Shown here: one piece after another, positions 7,814 to 16,814 of the stretch
Position numbering within the stretch: the stretch's first letter is position 1
Layout: each line of letters opens with the position of its first letter
From: an uncultured Lachnospiraceae bacterium
Lineage (GTDB): Bacteria; Bacillota; Clostridia; Lachnospirales; Lachnospiraceae
Length of the DNA stretch: 64,000 nucleotides
NCBI GenBank assembly: GCA_900315505.1
Contig: OMZG01000002.1
Coordinates: 62,001 to 126,000 of the forward strand
Direction: 5' to 3'
The notes under the pieces: generated by a model
Databases searched by the model: none
What the model saw: only the letters and a program-made list of their open reading frames with translations
Told to the model about the DNA's origin: nothing
Program-made: the position numbers and the translations under genes

Positions 7814-10025
7814 TGTACCAGTCTTTTCCTTCCTCAAGATCTATTTCTAGCGGTACCTTAAGAGCCGCTGCATTTTCCATCTCTTCTTTCAGAATCCTCT
7901 CTGCCTCTTCCCTCTCGCTCTCCGGGGCCTCTATCAGCAGCTCGTCATGAACCTGAAGCAGCAGCCTTGATTTCAGATTCTCCTTGCGGAGTCTGATAAA
8001 GACATGAAGCATGGCAATCTTTATTATATCAGCTGCCGTTCCCTGAATCGGCGCATTCATTGCAACTCTTTCACCGAACTGCCTCTTCATATATACTGAA
8101 TCCTTAAGCTCAGGTACCGGTCTTCTGCGGCCGTACATCGTCTCTGCATAGCCCTTTGCCTTTGCTGAATCCACAAGACCGTCAAGGAAATCATGAAGTC
8201 CCGGATACGCCTTGAAATAGTCGTTGATATATTCCTGCGCCTGCTGCCTTGAAATGGACAGATTCTGTCCGAGACCGAATGAGCTGATACCATATACGAT
8301 ACCGAAGTTCACAGCCTTTGCCGAACGTCTCATCAGAGGCGTCACCTCGTCTGCCGGCACATGAAAAACTGCTGCTGCAGTAGCCGTATGTATATCCCTG
8401 TCTGCCCTGTACGCATCTATCAGATTCTCATCGCCTGACATATGCGCAAGCACACGCAGCTCTATCTGTGAATAGTCTGCATCTACGTATAGAGAATCCT
8501 CTGCCGGCAGGAAGACCTTCCTGATCTGCTTCCCTAGCTCCAGCCTGATAGGGATATTCTGCAGGTTAGGATCGGTGCTGGACAGCCTGCCTGTCGCAGT
8601 GACCGTCTGCTGATAGGTTGTATGAACCCTGCCATCCCCGGACACACAGTTGAATAGACCGTCTGCGTATGTGCTCTTGAGCTTCGCGTACTTCCTGTAT
8701 GAAAGCACGTCCTCTACTATAGGATAGTCAGGCGCAAGATCCTCGAGCACCTTCTGTGACGTTGAATAACCGGTCTTCGTCTTCTTTCCTGTCGGCAGAT
8801 GAAGCTTGCCAAAAAGTATCTCTCCAAGCTGCTTCGGGGAATTGATATTGAATTCTTCACCAGCCTCCTCGTATATTTTTTTCTCAAGCTCAGCTATATG
8901 CTTACCAAGCTCAGTACCGTAATCCTTCAGACGGTCAGCATCCATGTAGATACCGGTCTTCTCCATATCGTAGAGCACGAAGATAAGCGGAAGCTCAAGC
9001 CCGGTATAGAGCTTCTCCTGGCCATCCTCCTTCAGCGCCTCTGCAAATTTCTGGTGAGCGAAAGCCACCTCCCCGGCAGATGAAGGCTTAAACTCATTGA
9101 GCGGGTCAAGGATATAGCCCTCAATACCTGCATCATCAAAATACTTATGCAGAGCCTCTCCATAAGAGATGCCATTGACAAGCGACTCATTCCATGCCCT
9201 CTGCTCTGTCTTCATGATAATATCATACAGCTCTGCCGCCGCCCTGTTCTCATGAGTCCTGGCTGCATCAGAAAACATTGACAGCTGGCCGCTCTCATCC
9301 TCATGGATTGTGGAATCATTTTTTCTTATCTCGAAATCGAATCCGGCCTCATGGCCGAGGCTGTGAAGAAGAGCCTTAAGATCTGAGAAAATGACCCTTT
9401 CTCCCCTCTTCAGTCGTTCCCCGATTTCTTTTAGCTTATCAGTATCATTCAGATCCGTAAAAAAGGCTACGGCAGAGGTATCAACAGACGGCACTGATAC
9501 CGTGACCTCTATATCCAGATCATCAGCTCTCTCGATAAGCCCCTCTGCCAGAAGACGGTCAATCCTTTCCTGATCGGACAGAGAAACATACGACATCAGA
9601 CGGTCATAATATTCCCTTATCTCATCCCTATGCGCAGTTATCCTTTTCTCCTGTCCGAAGAAGGATACATTGCAAGCATTCTCAAGACCTCCGGCCTGTT
9701 CGATGATCTTCTGCGCACTTTTCTCCCCGATGAAGTGTGAAAGTGCCGTAAGCCCGGCATCCGCCGGCTCGCTCACCTCTGTCACATGGCTTCCTTCACT
9801 GTCAAACGATACATAGAATACATGGAGATCCTTATCTGCAATCGTCAGAAAATCCCGGTCAGCAGTAAAAAGATGAAAAAGGGACCCGTCCCCTTTTTCA
9901 TCTTTCAGCAGGTGGGCAACTGCACCACAGCGTTCTGCAGTCTCATCTGTACCGCAAAAAGGCAGCCCGTTTGCGGCCGCCCTTTCTATGCTCTTCATAT
10001 CAATAAACAATCTGACATCACTCAT
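7803..10025 (-). CDS. polA: DNA polymerase I with degenerate, shortened 5'-nuclease domain
   Basis: At 740 residues this is well short of the usual ~880. The polymerase domain is intact: motif A DADYSQIELR (~512), motif B RRSAKAVNFGIVYG (~567), motif C QVHDELL (~692). The exonuclease-like middle part lacks clear catalytic acids, as in most Firmicutes. Only about 160 residues remain of the 5' nuclease: a short FIDMKSI start, GLPFCGTDETAERC where functional enzymes have an EADD-type metal site, TADRDFL, and a helix-hairpin-helix-like IGEKSAQKIIEQAGGLENA; the GDxSDN segment is absent. Residues 41-53 ([13 protein letters not shown]) are encoded by a palindromic repeat. The ATG at 10025 has no Shine-Dalgarno and follows heptad repeats. 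Confidence 0.88.
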   Translation of the reverse strand: MSDVRLFIDMKSIERAAANGLPFCGTDETAERCGAVAHLLKDEKGDGSLFHLFTADRDFLTIADKDLHVFYVSFDSEGSHVTEVSEPADAGLTALSHFIGEKSAQKIIEQAGGLENACNVSFFGQEKRITAHRDEIREYYDRLMSYVSLSDQERIDRLLAEGLIERADDLDIEVTVSVPSVDTSAVAFFTDLNDTDKLKEIGERLKRGERVIFSDLKALLHSLGHEAGFDFEIRKNDSTIHEDESGQLSMFSDAARTHENRAAAELYDIIMKTEQRAWNESLVNGISYGEALHKYFDDAGIEGYILDPLNEFKPSSAGEVAFAHQKFAEALKEDGQEKLYTGLELPLIFVLYDMEKTGIYMDADRLKDYGTELGKHIAELEKKIYEEAGEEFNINSPKQLGEILFGKLHLPTGKKTKTGYSTSQKVLEDLAPDYPIVEDVLSYRKYAKLKSTYADGLFNCVSGDGRVHTTYQQTVTATGRLSSTDPNLQNIPIRLELGKQIRKVFLPAEDSLYVDADYSQIELRVLAHMSGDENLIDAYRADRDIHTATAAAVFHVPADEVTPLMRRSAKAVNFGIVYGISSFGLGQNLSISRQQAQEYINDYFKAYPGLHDFLDGLVDSAKAKGYAETMYGRRRPVPELKDSVYMKRQFGERVAMNAPIQGTAADIIKIAMLHVFIRLRKENLKSRLLLQVHDELLIEAPESEREEAERILKEEMENAAALKVPLEIDLEEGKDWYSAH
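9872..9902. repeat. REP-like palindrome 1 (subfamily A), inside polA
   Basis: A 31-bp near-palindrome with arms GATGAAAAA and TTTTTCATC and core GGGACCCGTCCCC. It is identical to the copies at 24952, 42769 and 59546 and lies in frame within the polA coding sequence, adding a readable peptide. Confidence 0.93.
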
Positions 10026-10029
10026 AGCT

Positions 10030-10076
10030 TAAAACTCACAACTCATAACTCACAACCCGCAGCTCATACAGCTCTC
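10030..10076. repeat. Heptad-repeat locus B, pepP-polA gap
   Basis: Consecutive 7-bp units AAAACTC, ACAACTC, ATAACTC, ACAACCC, GCAGCTC. The array covers the TGA stop of the M24 peptidase gene (10064-10066) and reaches to within 5 nt of the polA start. Only one arm is seen here. Confidence 0.75.
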
Positions 10077-11848
10077 GTCGCTTCCTTCAGCCATGCTGCC
10101 TCCTCCTTCGGAAGCAGCGGCGCAAGAGCCTCATATACATCAGCGTGATATGCGTTCAGTGCCTTTCTCTCGTACTGCGTCAGCTTCTCAGGGATCACTG
10201 CATCGAGATCTATAGGTGCATAGGTCAGATCCTCAAATCTATAGAACTGGCCGTACTCAGTCTTCTGATCCTCCACAACCAGGAGCTCGCTCTCTGTTCT
10301 GATACCGAACTCATCCTCGAAGTACAGTCCCGGCTCATCACTTGTGATCATGCCAGGCACTAATGGTACGAGATCGTCAGGATTCTTCGGATTCCAGCGG
10401 AAAGCGTTCGGTCCCTCATGGACATTCAATATATGTCCGACCCCGTGACCTGTACCGCATCTGTAATCGAGTCCGAGATCCCACATGGGACCCCGCGCCA
10501 GCACATCGAGATTGGCCCCGCATACTCCCTTAGGGAAATGTGCGCCAAGAAGTCTCAGGTGGCTTCTCAGTACCCTCGTGAAGCACTCCTTTTCCTTATC
10601 GGAAATATCACCAAGGACTATTGTCCTCGTCACATCGGTAGTCCCGTTAAGATAATGGCCTCCTGAATCCACGAGCAGCATTCCCTCAGGATGCAGTTCC
10701 ACCTCGTGGTCATGGCCCGGCTCATAATGCATGAGTGCTGCATTCTCCCTGTAAGCGCTTATAGTATCAAAGCTTATATCAAGGAAATCCAAAGCTGCCT
10801 TCCGAAACTCCAGGAGCTTATCTGCTGCACTCATCTCGGTAATCTCCTCGACTCCGATGGAATGCTTCAGCCAGTATATGAATCTGGTGACAGCCACTCC
10901 GTCCTCGAGATGGGCTTTCCTTGTATTCGCAACCTCTACAGGATTCTTCACTGCCTTCATGAGCCTTGTAGGATTCTCACAACGTATCAGCTTCACCTGA
11001 CTCGGGAACTCATTCACCAGCTCGGAATTCACGACCCTCGGATCGATGATCACATTTTTCTCTGAGATATGATTCAGATCGGAATAAACCCTGTCGTATG
11101 GTCTTTGCACAATGCCTTCTGCTGAGAGATACTTCATAAGAGATTCGTCGAAATCCCTGCTGTCAGCATACAGCGTACATGAATCCATAGTCATATACAG
11201 GTATGACATGAACACAGGAACACAGTGAATATCATCGCCTCTCAGATTAAGAAGCCATGCTATATCATACAGACTCGTGAGCAGAAAGCCGTCTGCGCCA
11301 CGCTCCTTCATCACAGCTCTCACGTCTTTAAGCTTGTCAGCACATGACCTTCCTGAATACTTATCCTCCAGTATCCATACCTTATTCTGCGGAAGCGGCG
11401 GTCTCTTTTTGAAAAACGGGCTTACCAGATTCTCATCTGTAAGCATCATCGCGCCCTTTGCATCGCAGAGCTTCTGAACCTTCTCATACCATTCCAGTGA
11501 AAAAATTCTGCCGTCAAAGCCGAGAGTGGACTTGTCGCTCAGGTGCTTCTCAAGGAATTCCATCACTGTAGGAACGCCCTCAGTACCCTCCTCATAAAGT
11601 CTGATCGTAGTCCCGGAAAGCTGCTGTCTGGCCTGAATGAAATACCTGCCATCTGTCCACAGTCCGGCCTCCTCATGTGTCACTACCATAGTGGCATTCG
11701 TACCCGTGAAGCCGCTTATGAACTCTATCTCTTTGAAATAATCTCCAACATACTCCGACATATGGTAGTCAGCAAGAGTCATCACATAGACATCAACTCC
11801 TGCCTTGTCCATCTCTATACGGAGCCTGTTCAGTCTGTTCTTTGTCAT
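10064..11848 (-). CDS. pepP: Xaa-Pro aminopeptidase, M24 family with creatinase N-domain
   Basis: The 594-residue product has an N-terminal creatinase-like domain (AGVDVYVMTLADYHMSEYVG, GLWTDGRYFIQA), a linker domain, and a C-terminal pita-bread M24 peptidase domain. The two-metal ligands are visible: DSGGHYLNGTTDVTR (two Asp), CGTGHGVGHILNVHEG (His), and the Glu residues of TSDEPGLYFEDEFGIRTES. The length fits the three-domain eukaryote-like aminopeptidase P group. It removes N-terminal residues before proline, in the cytosol. The ATG overlaps the upstream ribonuclease gene by 4 nt (ATGA), indicating translational coupling. The stop lies in a heptad-repeat array. Confidence 0.9.
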   Translation of the reverse strand: MTKNRLNRLRIEMDKAGVDVYVMTLADYHMSEYVGDYFKEIEFISGFTGTNATMVVTHEEAGLWTDGRYFIQARQQLSGTTIRLYEEGTEGVPTVMEFLEKHLSDKSTLGFDGRIFSLEWYEKVQKLCDAKGAMMLTDENLVSPFFKKRPPLPQNKVWILEDKYSGRSCADKLKDVRAVMKERGADGFLLTSLYDIAWLLNLRGDDIHCVPVFMSYLYMTMDSCTLYADSRDFDESLMKYLSAEGIVQRPYDRVYSDLNHISEKNVIIDPRVVNSELVNEFPSQVKLIRCENPTRLMKAVKNPVEVANTRKAHLEDGVAVTRFIYWLKHSIGVEEITEMSAADKLLEFRKAALDFLDISFDTISAYRENAALMHYEPGHDHEVELHPEGMLLVDSGGHYLNGTTDVTRTIVLGDISDKEKECFTRVLRSHLRLLGAHFPKGVCGANLDVLARGPMWDLGLDYRCGTGHGVGHILNVHEGPNAFRWNPKNPDDLVPLVPGMITSDEPGLYFEDEFGIRTESELLVVEDQKTEYGQFYRFEDLTYAPIDLDAVIPEKLTQYERKALNAYHADVYEALAPLLPKEEAAWLKEATRAV

Positions 11849-13455
11849 TTATCTCTGTCCCATTTATCTGAAAGGGCATTTATCTGATCGGCAAAGCTTG
11901 CCAGATCCTTATTTGCCATTCCTTCACACTTCTGTATCACTGCCATGAGCCTCTGACCTGCTGCCACAAGACGGGCGAATACATTCGATGATACACGTAT
12001 CTTTCCATGTACCTTCCGTACCTTTTCCCTGCTGCCCTCCTCGATCTGCTCTCCTGTGATCAGATCGAAGGCATCTCCTGAATACGGTGCATACGCAGGA
12101 AATCCCGTATGCTCTGTGACCTCCTTCGCATAGCCGTCCACGACATCATCATCGCCATGTACCACGAACACCTTCTGTACCGGCGTCTCGAAATTCTCGA
12201 TCCACTTCAGCAGCTCGGTGTGATCAGCATGTCCGCTGATACCCGGAAGATTCTCTATGCGGCAGGCGACCTTCACTGTCTCGCCGAAAAGCCTGACCTC
12301 CTGCGCCCCATTCAGCAGATTGAAGCCGAGTGTACCCGGTACCTGATATCCGACAAAGATCACTGTCGAATCGCTTCTCCAGAGATTGTGCTTCAGATGA
12401 TGTCTGATACGTCCTGCCTCGCACATTCCTGACGCGGAGATAATAACCTTCGGCGTCGTATCATAATTGATTGCCTTCGACTCATCCGGGGTAACTGCTA
12501 CCTTAAGTCCCGGGAAGGATATAGGATTGATGCCGTGACTTACCAGGTCTAATGCCTCCTCATCAAAGCATTCCGATACATTCATCGAGAATACATGAGT
12601 GGCTTCGACTGCCAGTGGCGAATCCATGACAACCGGAAATCCGGTATCTATATGCTTTACCAGCTTCTCTTCCTTGATGCGTCTGATGGAATACAGGATC
12701 TCCTGGGTACGTCCCACGGAGAATGCCGGTATCACTACGTTCCCGCCCTTCGACAGGGTCTCGTCTATCACTGTGGCGAGAAGCTTCGCAAAGTCCCGCT
12801 TCGGTCCATGCTCACGATTGCCATAGGTCGACTCTGTGAGCACATAATCAGCCTTGGTCAGAAGCTCGGGGTCCTTTATCAGAGGTCTGTCAGGATTCCC
12901 GATATCGCCTGAGAAGACTATGGTCCTTGTCACATCACCCTCAGTCAGCTCTATCGAAATGGATGATGATCCGAGAAGATGCCCTGCATCATAGAAGGTG
13001 GCTGTGATCTCATCAGATACATGGATCACATCATGATACCTGACCGGCACGAAAAGCGGAAGGACTCCGTAAACATCCTCCATCGTATATACCGGGCTTA
13101 CCTCATCACCGCCGGCTCTCTTTGCCTTGCGGTTCTTCCACTCTGCTTCGGATTCCTGGATGTGTGCAGAATCACGAAGCATGATATCACACAGATCACA
13201 CGTCGCCTCGGTAGCAAATATCTGTCCCCTGAATCCGTGTGCATACAGAAGTGGCAGCAGGCCACTATGGTCTATATGTGCATGTGTCACAAATACATAG
13301 TCGATGTCTGCTGCTGCCACAGGTATCTCCTGATTCTCATAAATATCAGGCCCCTGCTGCATCCCACAGTCTACAAGGAACTTTCTGTCCCCAACCTCTA
13401 CATAGTGACAGCTTCCTGTCACCTCATGATCAGCCCCGATAAATTTTATCTTCAT
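11845..13455 (-). CDS. MBL-fold beta-CASP ribonuclease
   Basis: The 536-residue protein begins MKIKFIGADHEVTGSCHYVE and has the MBL motif THAHIDHSG near residue 55, a distal Asp/His set (FSGDIGNPDRPL), the beta-CASP region (VVIPAFSVGRTQEIL, ISASGMCEAGRIRHHL) and a late SGHADHTELL. This is the YsH1/CPSF-like group of Zn-dependent RNA endo/exonucleases, which contains EF-like archaeal and bacterial members distinct from RNase J. The frame extends to 13494, but the ATG at 13455 starts the conserved domain and has AAGGGG 11 nt upstream. It follows the ftsZ terminator. Confidence 0.88.
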   Translation of the reverse strand: MKIKFIGADHEVTGSCHYVEVGDRKFLVDCGMQQGPDIYENQEIPVAAADIDYVFVTHAHIDHSGLLPLLYAHGFRGQIFATEATCDLCDIMLRDSAHIQESEAEWKNRKAKRAGGDEVSPVYTMEDVYGVLPLFVPVRYHDVIHVSDEITATFYDAGHLLGSSSISIELTEGDVTRTIVFSGDIGNPDRPLIKDPELLTKADYVLTESTYGNREHGPKRDFAKLLATVIDETLSKGGNVVIPAFSVGRTQEILYSIRRIKEEKLVKHIDTGFPVVMDSPLAVEATHVFSMNVSECFDEEALDLVSHGINPISFPGLKVAVTPDESKAINYDTTPKVIISASGMCEAGRIRHHLKHNLWRSDSTVIFVGYQVPGTLGFNLLNGAQEVRLFGETVKVACRIENLPGISGHADHTELLKWIENFETPVQKVFVVHGDDDVVDGYAKEVTEHTGFPAYAPYSGDAFDLITGEQIEEGSREKVRKVHGKIRVSSNVFARLVAAGQRLMAVIQKCEGMANKDLASFADQINALSDKWDRDK

Positions 13456-13473
13456 AAAAAAGTACCCCTTATA

Positions 13474-13510
13474 CAAAAACCGCAGCCGGCTCACTTACTT
13501 CCGGCTGCGG
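13474..13510 (-). terminator. Intrinsic terminator of the division cluster
   Basis: On the minus strand CCGCAGCCGG and CCGGCTGCGG form a 10-bp stem with an 11-nt loop followed by TTTTTG, 17 nt after the ftsZ stop. Confidence 0.9.
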
Positions 13511-13526
13511 CCCATAAATGTCCGTA

Positions 13527-14786
13527 TTATTTATTTCCATTCTTTAAGAAATCAGGAATCTGTATATCTCTTTCCTTAACAGAACTCTTAGGAGCCTCCG
13601 GCTTTGTCATACCCGTAAAGCCAATGCTGTCAGCAGGCTTCGTATCAGCCTTTGCGCTGCCCGGCATTCCCTTCAGGATATCCTTCATCTCCTGGTCTGT
13701 AAGTCTTGACTTCGCTGTGGTAGCAGCATCATTTCTTGATACATTGCTTGCTGGCGGAGTATATGGTGTGTACCTCGGTCTGCCATTCTCATCCTTCTTC
13801 GGACGTGGCTTCCTGTCATCACTTTTCGGCTCTTCAAGACCTGTGGCTATAACAGTAACCTTTATCTGGTCTGTCATTGACTCATCATCCGATGTACCTA
13901 CACCGACGATAACATTCGCTGTATCACCAACTATGCCCTTGACATAGTCAGATACGTCATTGACGTCGAAGAGTGTCACATCTCCGCTGACATTGATTAT
14001 GACATCGCTTGCTCCATCAATCTTCGTCTCGAGGAGAGGTGAAGCAACGGCCTGCTGTACTGCCTCGCTTGCCTTGTCATCACCCTGTCCGACACCGATA
14101 CCGATATGGGCAAGTCCCTTGTCCTTCATGACTGTAGTAATATCTGCAAAGTCGAGATTGATCAGTGATGGTACATTGATCAGATCTGTAATACCCTGTA
14201 CTGACTGCTGAAGCACCTCATCAGCCTTCCTCAGGGCATCCTCTATAGAAGTCCTTCTGTCAACGATCTCAAGGAGTCTGTCATTCGGAATGACGATCAG
14301 GGTATCTACATTCGCCTTGAGTCTCTCGATACCCGACAGGGCATTATTCATGCGGACCCTGGCCTCGAAGGTAAAAGGCTTCGTGACAATACCTACAGTG
14401 AGGATTCCCATCTCCTTTGCGATCTGGGCTACTACAGGAGCCGCGCCTGTACCGGTGCCGCCTCCCATACCACAGGTAACGAATACCATATCGTAATCCT
14501 TGACTACATCTGATATATCCTGTGAGCTCTCCTCTGCAGCCTTCTGTCCTCTCTCAGGAACACCACCTGCTCCAAGTCCCTTGGTCAGCTTCTCTCCGAT
14601 CTGTAAGAGCTCAGGCGCCTTGCAGCCATCGAGTGCCTGCTTATCTGTATTGATTCCGAGAAAATCCACTCCTTTGACTTCCTCGTCTACCATTCTATTG
14701 ACTGCGTTATTTCCGCCGCCGCCTACTCCGACAACGAGAATCTTCGCTCCGCTTAGTCCGTTATTCTCCTCAGTTACTTGTATCAA
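13527..14786 (-). CDS. ftsZ: Cell division protein FtsZ
   Basis: 419 residues. The N-terminal GTPase domain shows [17 protein letters not shown], the tubulin signature [12 protein letters not shown] near residue 105 and the NxDxxD-type synergy loop region [14 protein letters not shown] variable linker (about 315-400) leads to the C-terminal tail [12 protein letters not shown], the conserved peptide that binds FtsA and other partners. FtsZ polymerises into the division ring. The start is a TTG with AGGAGG 8 nt upstream. A separate promoter-like sequence precedes it, so it may be expressed both with and apart from the dcw operon; it is followed by a strong terminator. Confidence 0.97.
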   Translation of the reverse strand: MIQVTEENNGLSGAKILVVGVGGGGNNAVNRMVDEEVKGVDFLGINTDKQALDGCKAPELLQIGEKLTKGLGAGGVPERGQKAAEESSQDISDVVKDYDMVFVTCGMGGGTGTGAAPVVAQIAKEMGILTVGIVTKPFTFEARVRMNNALSGIERLKANVDTLIVIPNDRLLEIVDRRTSIEDALRKADEVLQQSVQGITDLINVPSLINLDFADITTVMKDKGLAHIGIGVGQGDDKASEAVQQAVASPLLETKIDGASDVIINVSGDVTLFDVNDVSDYVKGIVGDTANVIVGVGTSDDESMTDQIKVTVIATGLEEPKSDDRKPRPKKDENGRPRYTPYTPPASNVSRNDAATTAKSRLTDQEMKDILKGMPGSAKADTKPADSIGFTGMTKPEAPKSSVKERDIQIPDFLKNGNK

Positions 14787-14842
14787 GGGTGTTTCCTCCT
14801 AATTCTTAAAAGCTTCTCTTCGGCTTTTTCTTTCACTACAAT

Positions 14843-14871
14843 ATAATAAGATTTTTTGTTAAATTACGCAA
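14843..14871 (-). promoter_or_regulatory. Probable ftsZ promoter
   Basis: The minus strand reads TTGCGT, 17 bp, TATTAT in the 102-nt gap between ftsQ and ftsZ, about 57 nt before the ftsZ start. Confidence 0.65.
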
Positions 14872-14888
14872 CCCTTTTTTGAAAAAAA

Positions 14889-15632
14889 TCATTCCGCGTC
14901 AAATACAATATCTGTATTATCGCTCGTGTAATTCTCAAAATGTAGTGTTCCTGCGTCTTTTCCGACTTTCGGCAGAATGTACGAAAGCCTAAGCAGCTTA
15001 TCCTTCAGATTGTCGGCCGTACCCAGCATGACCGTTACCTTCCCACAGATCAGCGTGATCTGACCACTGTCACCGAACGATATGGAATTGATGTCGAGAT
15101 CCATATTGTCCTTCGACCTGAAGATAAGTGACAGTGCCGCTACCCTGTTCCCGGCGGCAGGATACCTTTTCCCCTCTACAATCTTTTTCTTCGTCTTAAG
15201 ACCATCTACCGGTATCATTCCAGACAGAAGCTTGTGGCTTATGTCGGTCACGGTGCCCTCCCTGTCGAGATATATAAGCTTACCGTCAGGGGTTGTGATA
15301 TATCCGGTTATCTCCTTTTCCGTGACGGTGATGGTCAGCTTATGAAAATTCTTAAGGCTCACCTTCACATCGCTTACAAAAGGTATGTCCTTTCTGGGAT
15401 GGACCCTGTTCTTTATCACGTCCCAGGCGCCGTTTGTCCTGTATCTGTCGTTTAAGACCAGATGCTCAATCTGCTGGTCTGTGTAGAAGGTCGCTCCCTT
15501 TACCTCCACCTCCTGCACTCCGCACGCAAGGATCAGGAATACCAGGAATGCTGCTACAAGGATCAGCAGGAAAAATATGAAGTTTACCAGATAAAATCTG
15601 AATGGTGAAAATTTTTTCCTTCCCTGTACCAT
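14889..15632 (-). CDS. ftsQ: Cell division protein FtsQ/DivIB
   Basis: The 247-residue protein has a short basic cytoplasmic tail, one membrane segment (about residues 12-36, rich in F, L and V), and an extracytoplasmic POTRA domain starting VEVKGATFYTDQQIEHLVL. The beta domain follows (TGYITTPDGKLIYLDREGTV). This is the DivIB/FtsQ layout; it forms the septal complex with FtsL and DivIC-like partners and controls septal peptidoglycan synthesis. It starts immediately after the ftsW stop, with no gap. Confidence 0.9.
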   Translation of the reverse strand: MVQGRKKFSPFRFYLVNFIFFLLILVAAFLVFLILACGVQEVEVKGATFYTDQQIEHLVLNDRYRTNGAWDVIKNRVHPRKDIPFVSDVKVSLKNFHKLTITVTEKEITGYITTPDGKLIYLDREGTVTDISHKLLSGMIPVDGLKTKKKIVEGKRYPAAGNRVAALSLIFRSKDNMDLDINSISFGDSGQITLICGKVTVMLGTADNLKDKLLRLSYILPKVGKDAGTLHFENYTSDNTDIVFDAE

Positions 15633-16814
15633 TTAGAAATCCTCTTCGAGATCTATCCTGTCAAGCCTTATCTGCCGCGATACCGACAGCACCACTCCTA
15701 TCTCAAACATCGTACACAGTAGGGACGAGCCTCCGTAGCTAATGAACGGAAGCGTGACTCCTGTATTCGGAAGCACATTCGTGACAACGAGCATATTGAG
15801 GATCACCTGCACTGACAGATGAAGGAATACGCCAATTGCAAGGAAGGAACCGAACATATCCTTCGCGTTGACTGCTATCATATATATCCTCCACAGCAGG
15901 AGCACATACATAAGTATCAGGCAGACCACTCCGAATACCCCGAGTTCCTCGACTATTACCGAGAAGATCATATCATTCTGCGACTCAGGCAGATTTCCGA
16001 GCTTCGTGGCTGATGCGCCGATCCCTTTTCCGAAAAGTCCGCCGGAGCCTATCGCATACAAGCCCTGCAGTACCTGGAATCCTGCATTCTGTGTGGCCTT
16101 CTCCGGATGCTGCCAGTAATAGATTCTTCTGAGCCTGTAGCTTCCCGGCTCGGCATTCGACTTCGAAATGACGAAGAACGCTGCTGCCGCTACGACAATC
16201 AGCGCAAATATGATCAGGGCATACAGCGGCTTCTTATTCCTGCTTGCGATAAGAAGCATCCCGAATCCGATAAATGCGATGATCGCTGCCGTTGTAAGGT
16301 TCGTAATGAAGACGAATATGGTTGCAATGAACAGATACGCAAGTATCCTGATATTGAACGCATTTCTCCCGAGACTCTCTGTATGAGTCGAGATATAATA
16401 TGCGAAAAATATTATGATGCCTATCTTCATGAGCTCCGATGGCTGCACCTGCACACCGCCGACCCTGATCCATCTGGTAGATCCGTTTCCGCTTCTTCCG
16501 ATAAAAAGAACTATGATATTTAAGAATACACAGCCCCAGTAGATAAACTTTACCAGACGCTTCAGTACATCGTACTTTATTACTGTAGCCACCAGCATCA
16601 CTAAGAAACCAAGTACAATAAAGAGCAGCTGCTTCCTGAGATAGTAGGTGGGACGGCCGTATCTGATCGATGCCGTATAGGCGCTTGACGAATAAAGCAT
16701 CACCAGTCCGAAAAAGAGCAGCATGATAACTACACCCAGAAGGATGTAGTCAAAGTATCTCACTCTTGAATAATCTCTGAATTTTGCTATCTTTGCGCTG
16801 CTCTTGTCACTCAT
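15633..16814 (-). CDS. ftsW: Septal peptidoglycan polymerase FtsW (SEDS family)
   Basis: 393 residues with about ten membrane segments. SEDS features are visible: GLVMLYSSSAYTA near residue 40, a STRWIRVGGVQVQPSELMKIG block near 115-135 and the late segment LPNTGVTLPFISYGGSSLL, all diagnostic of FtsW/RodA. The position next to murD and ftsI points to FtsW, the glycosyltransferase that works with the transpeptidase FtsI at the septum. The ATG overlaps the murD stop by one base (TGATG). Confidence 0.95.
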   Translation of the reverse strand: MSDKSSAKIAKFRDYSRVRYFDYILLGVVIMLLFFGLVMLYSSSAYTASIRYGRPTYYLRKQLLFIVLGFLVMLVATVIKYDVLKRLVKFIYWGCVFLNIIVLFIGRSGNGSTRWIRVGGVQVQPSELMKIGIIIFFAYYISTHTESLGRNAFNIRILAYLFIATIFVFITNLTTAAIIAFIGFGMLLIASRNKKPLYALIIFALIVVAAAAFFVISKSNAEPGSYRLRRIYYWQHPEKATQNAGFQVLQGLYAIGSGGLFGKGIGASATKLGNLPESQNDMIFSVIVEELGVFGVVCLILMYVLLLWRIYMIAVNAKDMFGSFLAIGVFLHLSVQVILNMLVVTNVLPNTGVTLPFISYGGSSLLCTMFEIGVVLSVSRQIRLDRIDLEEDF

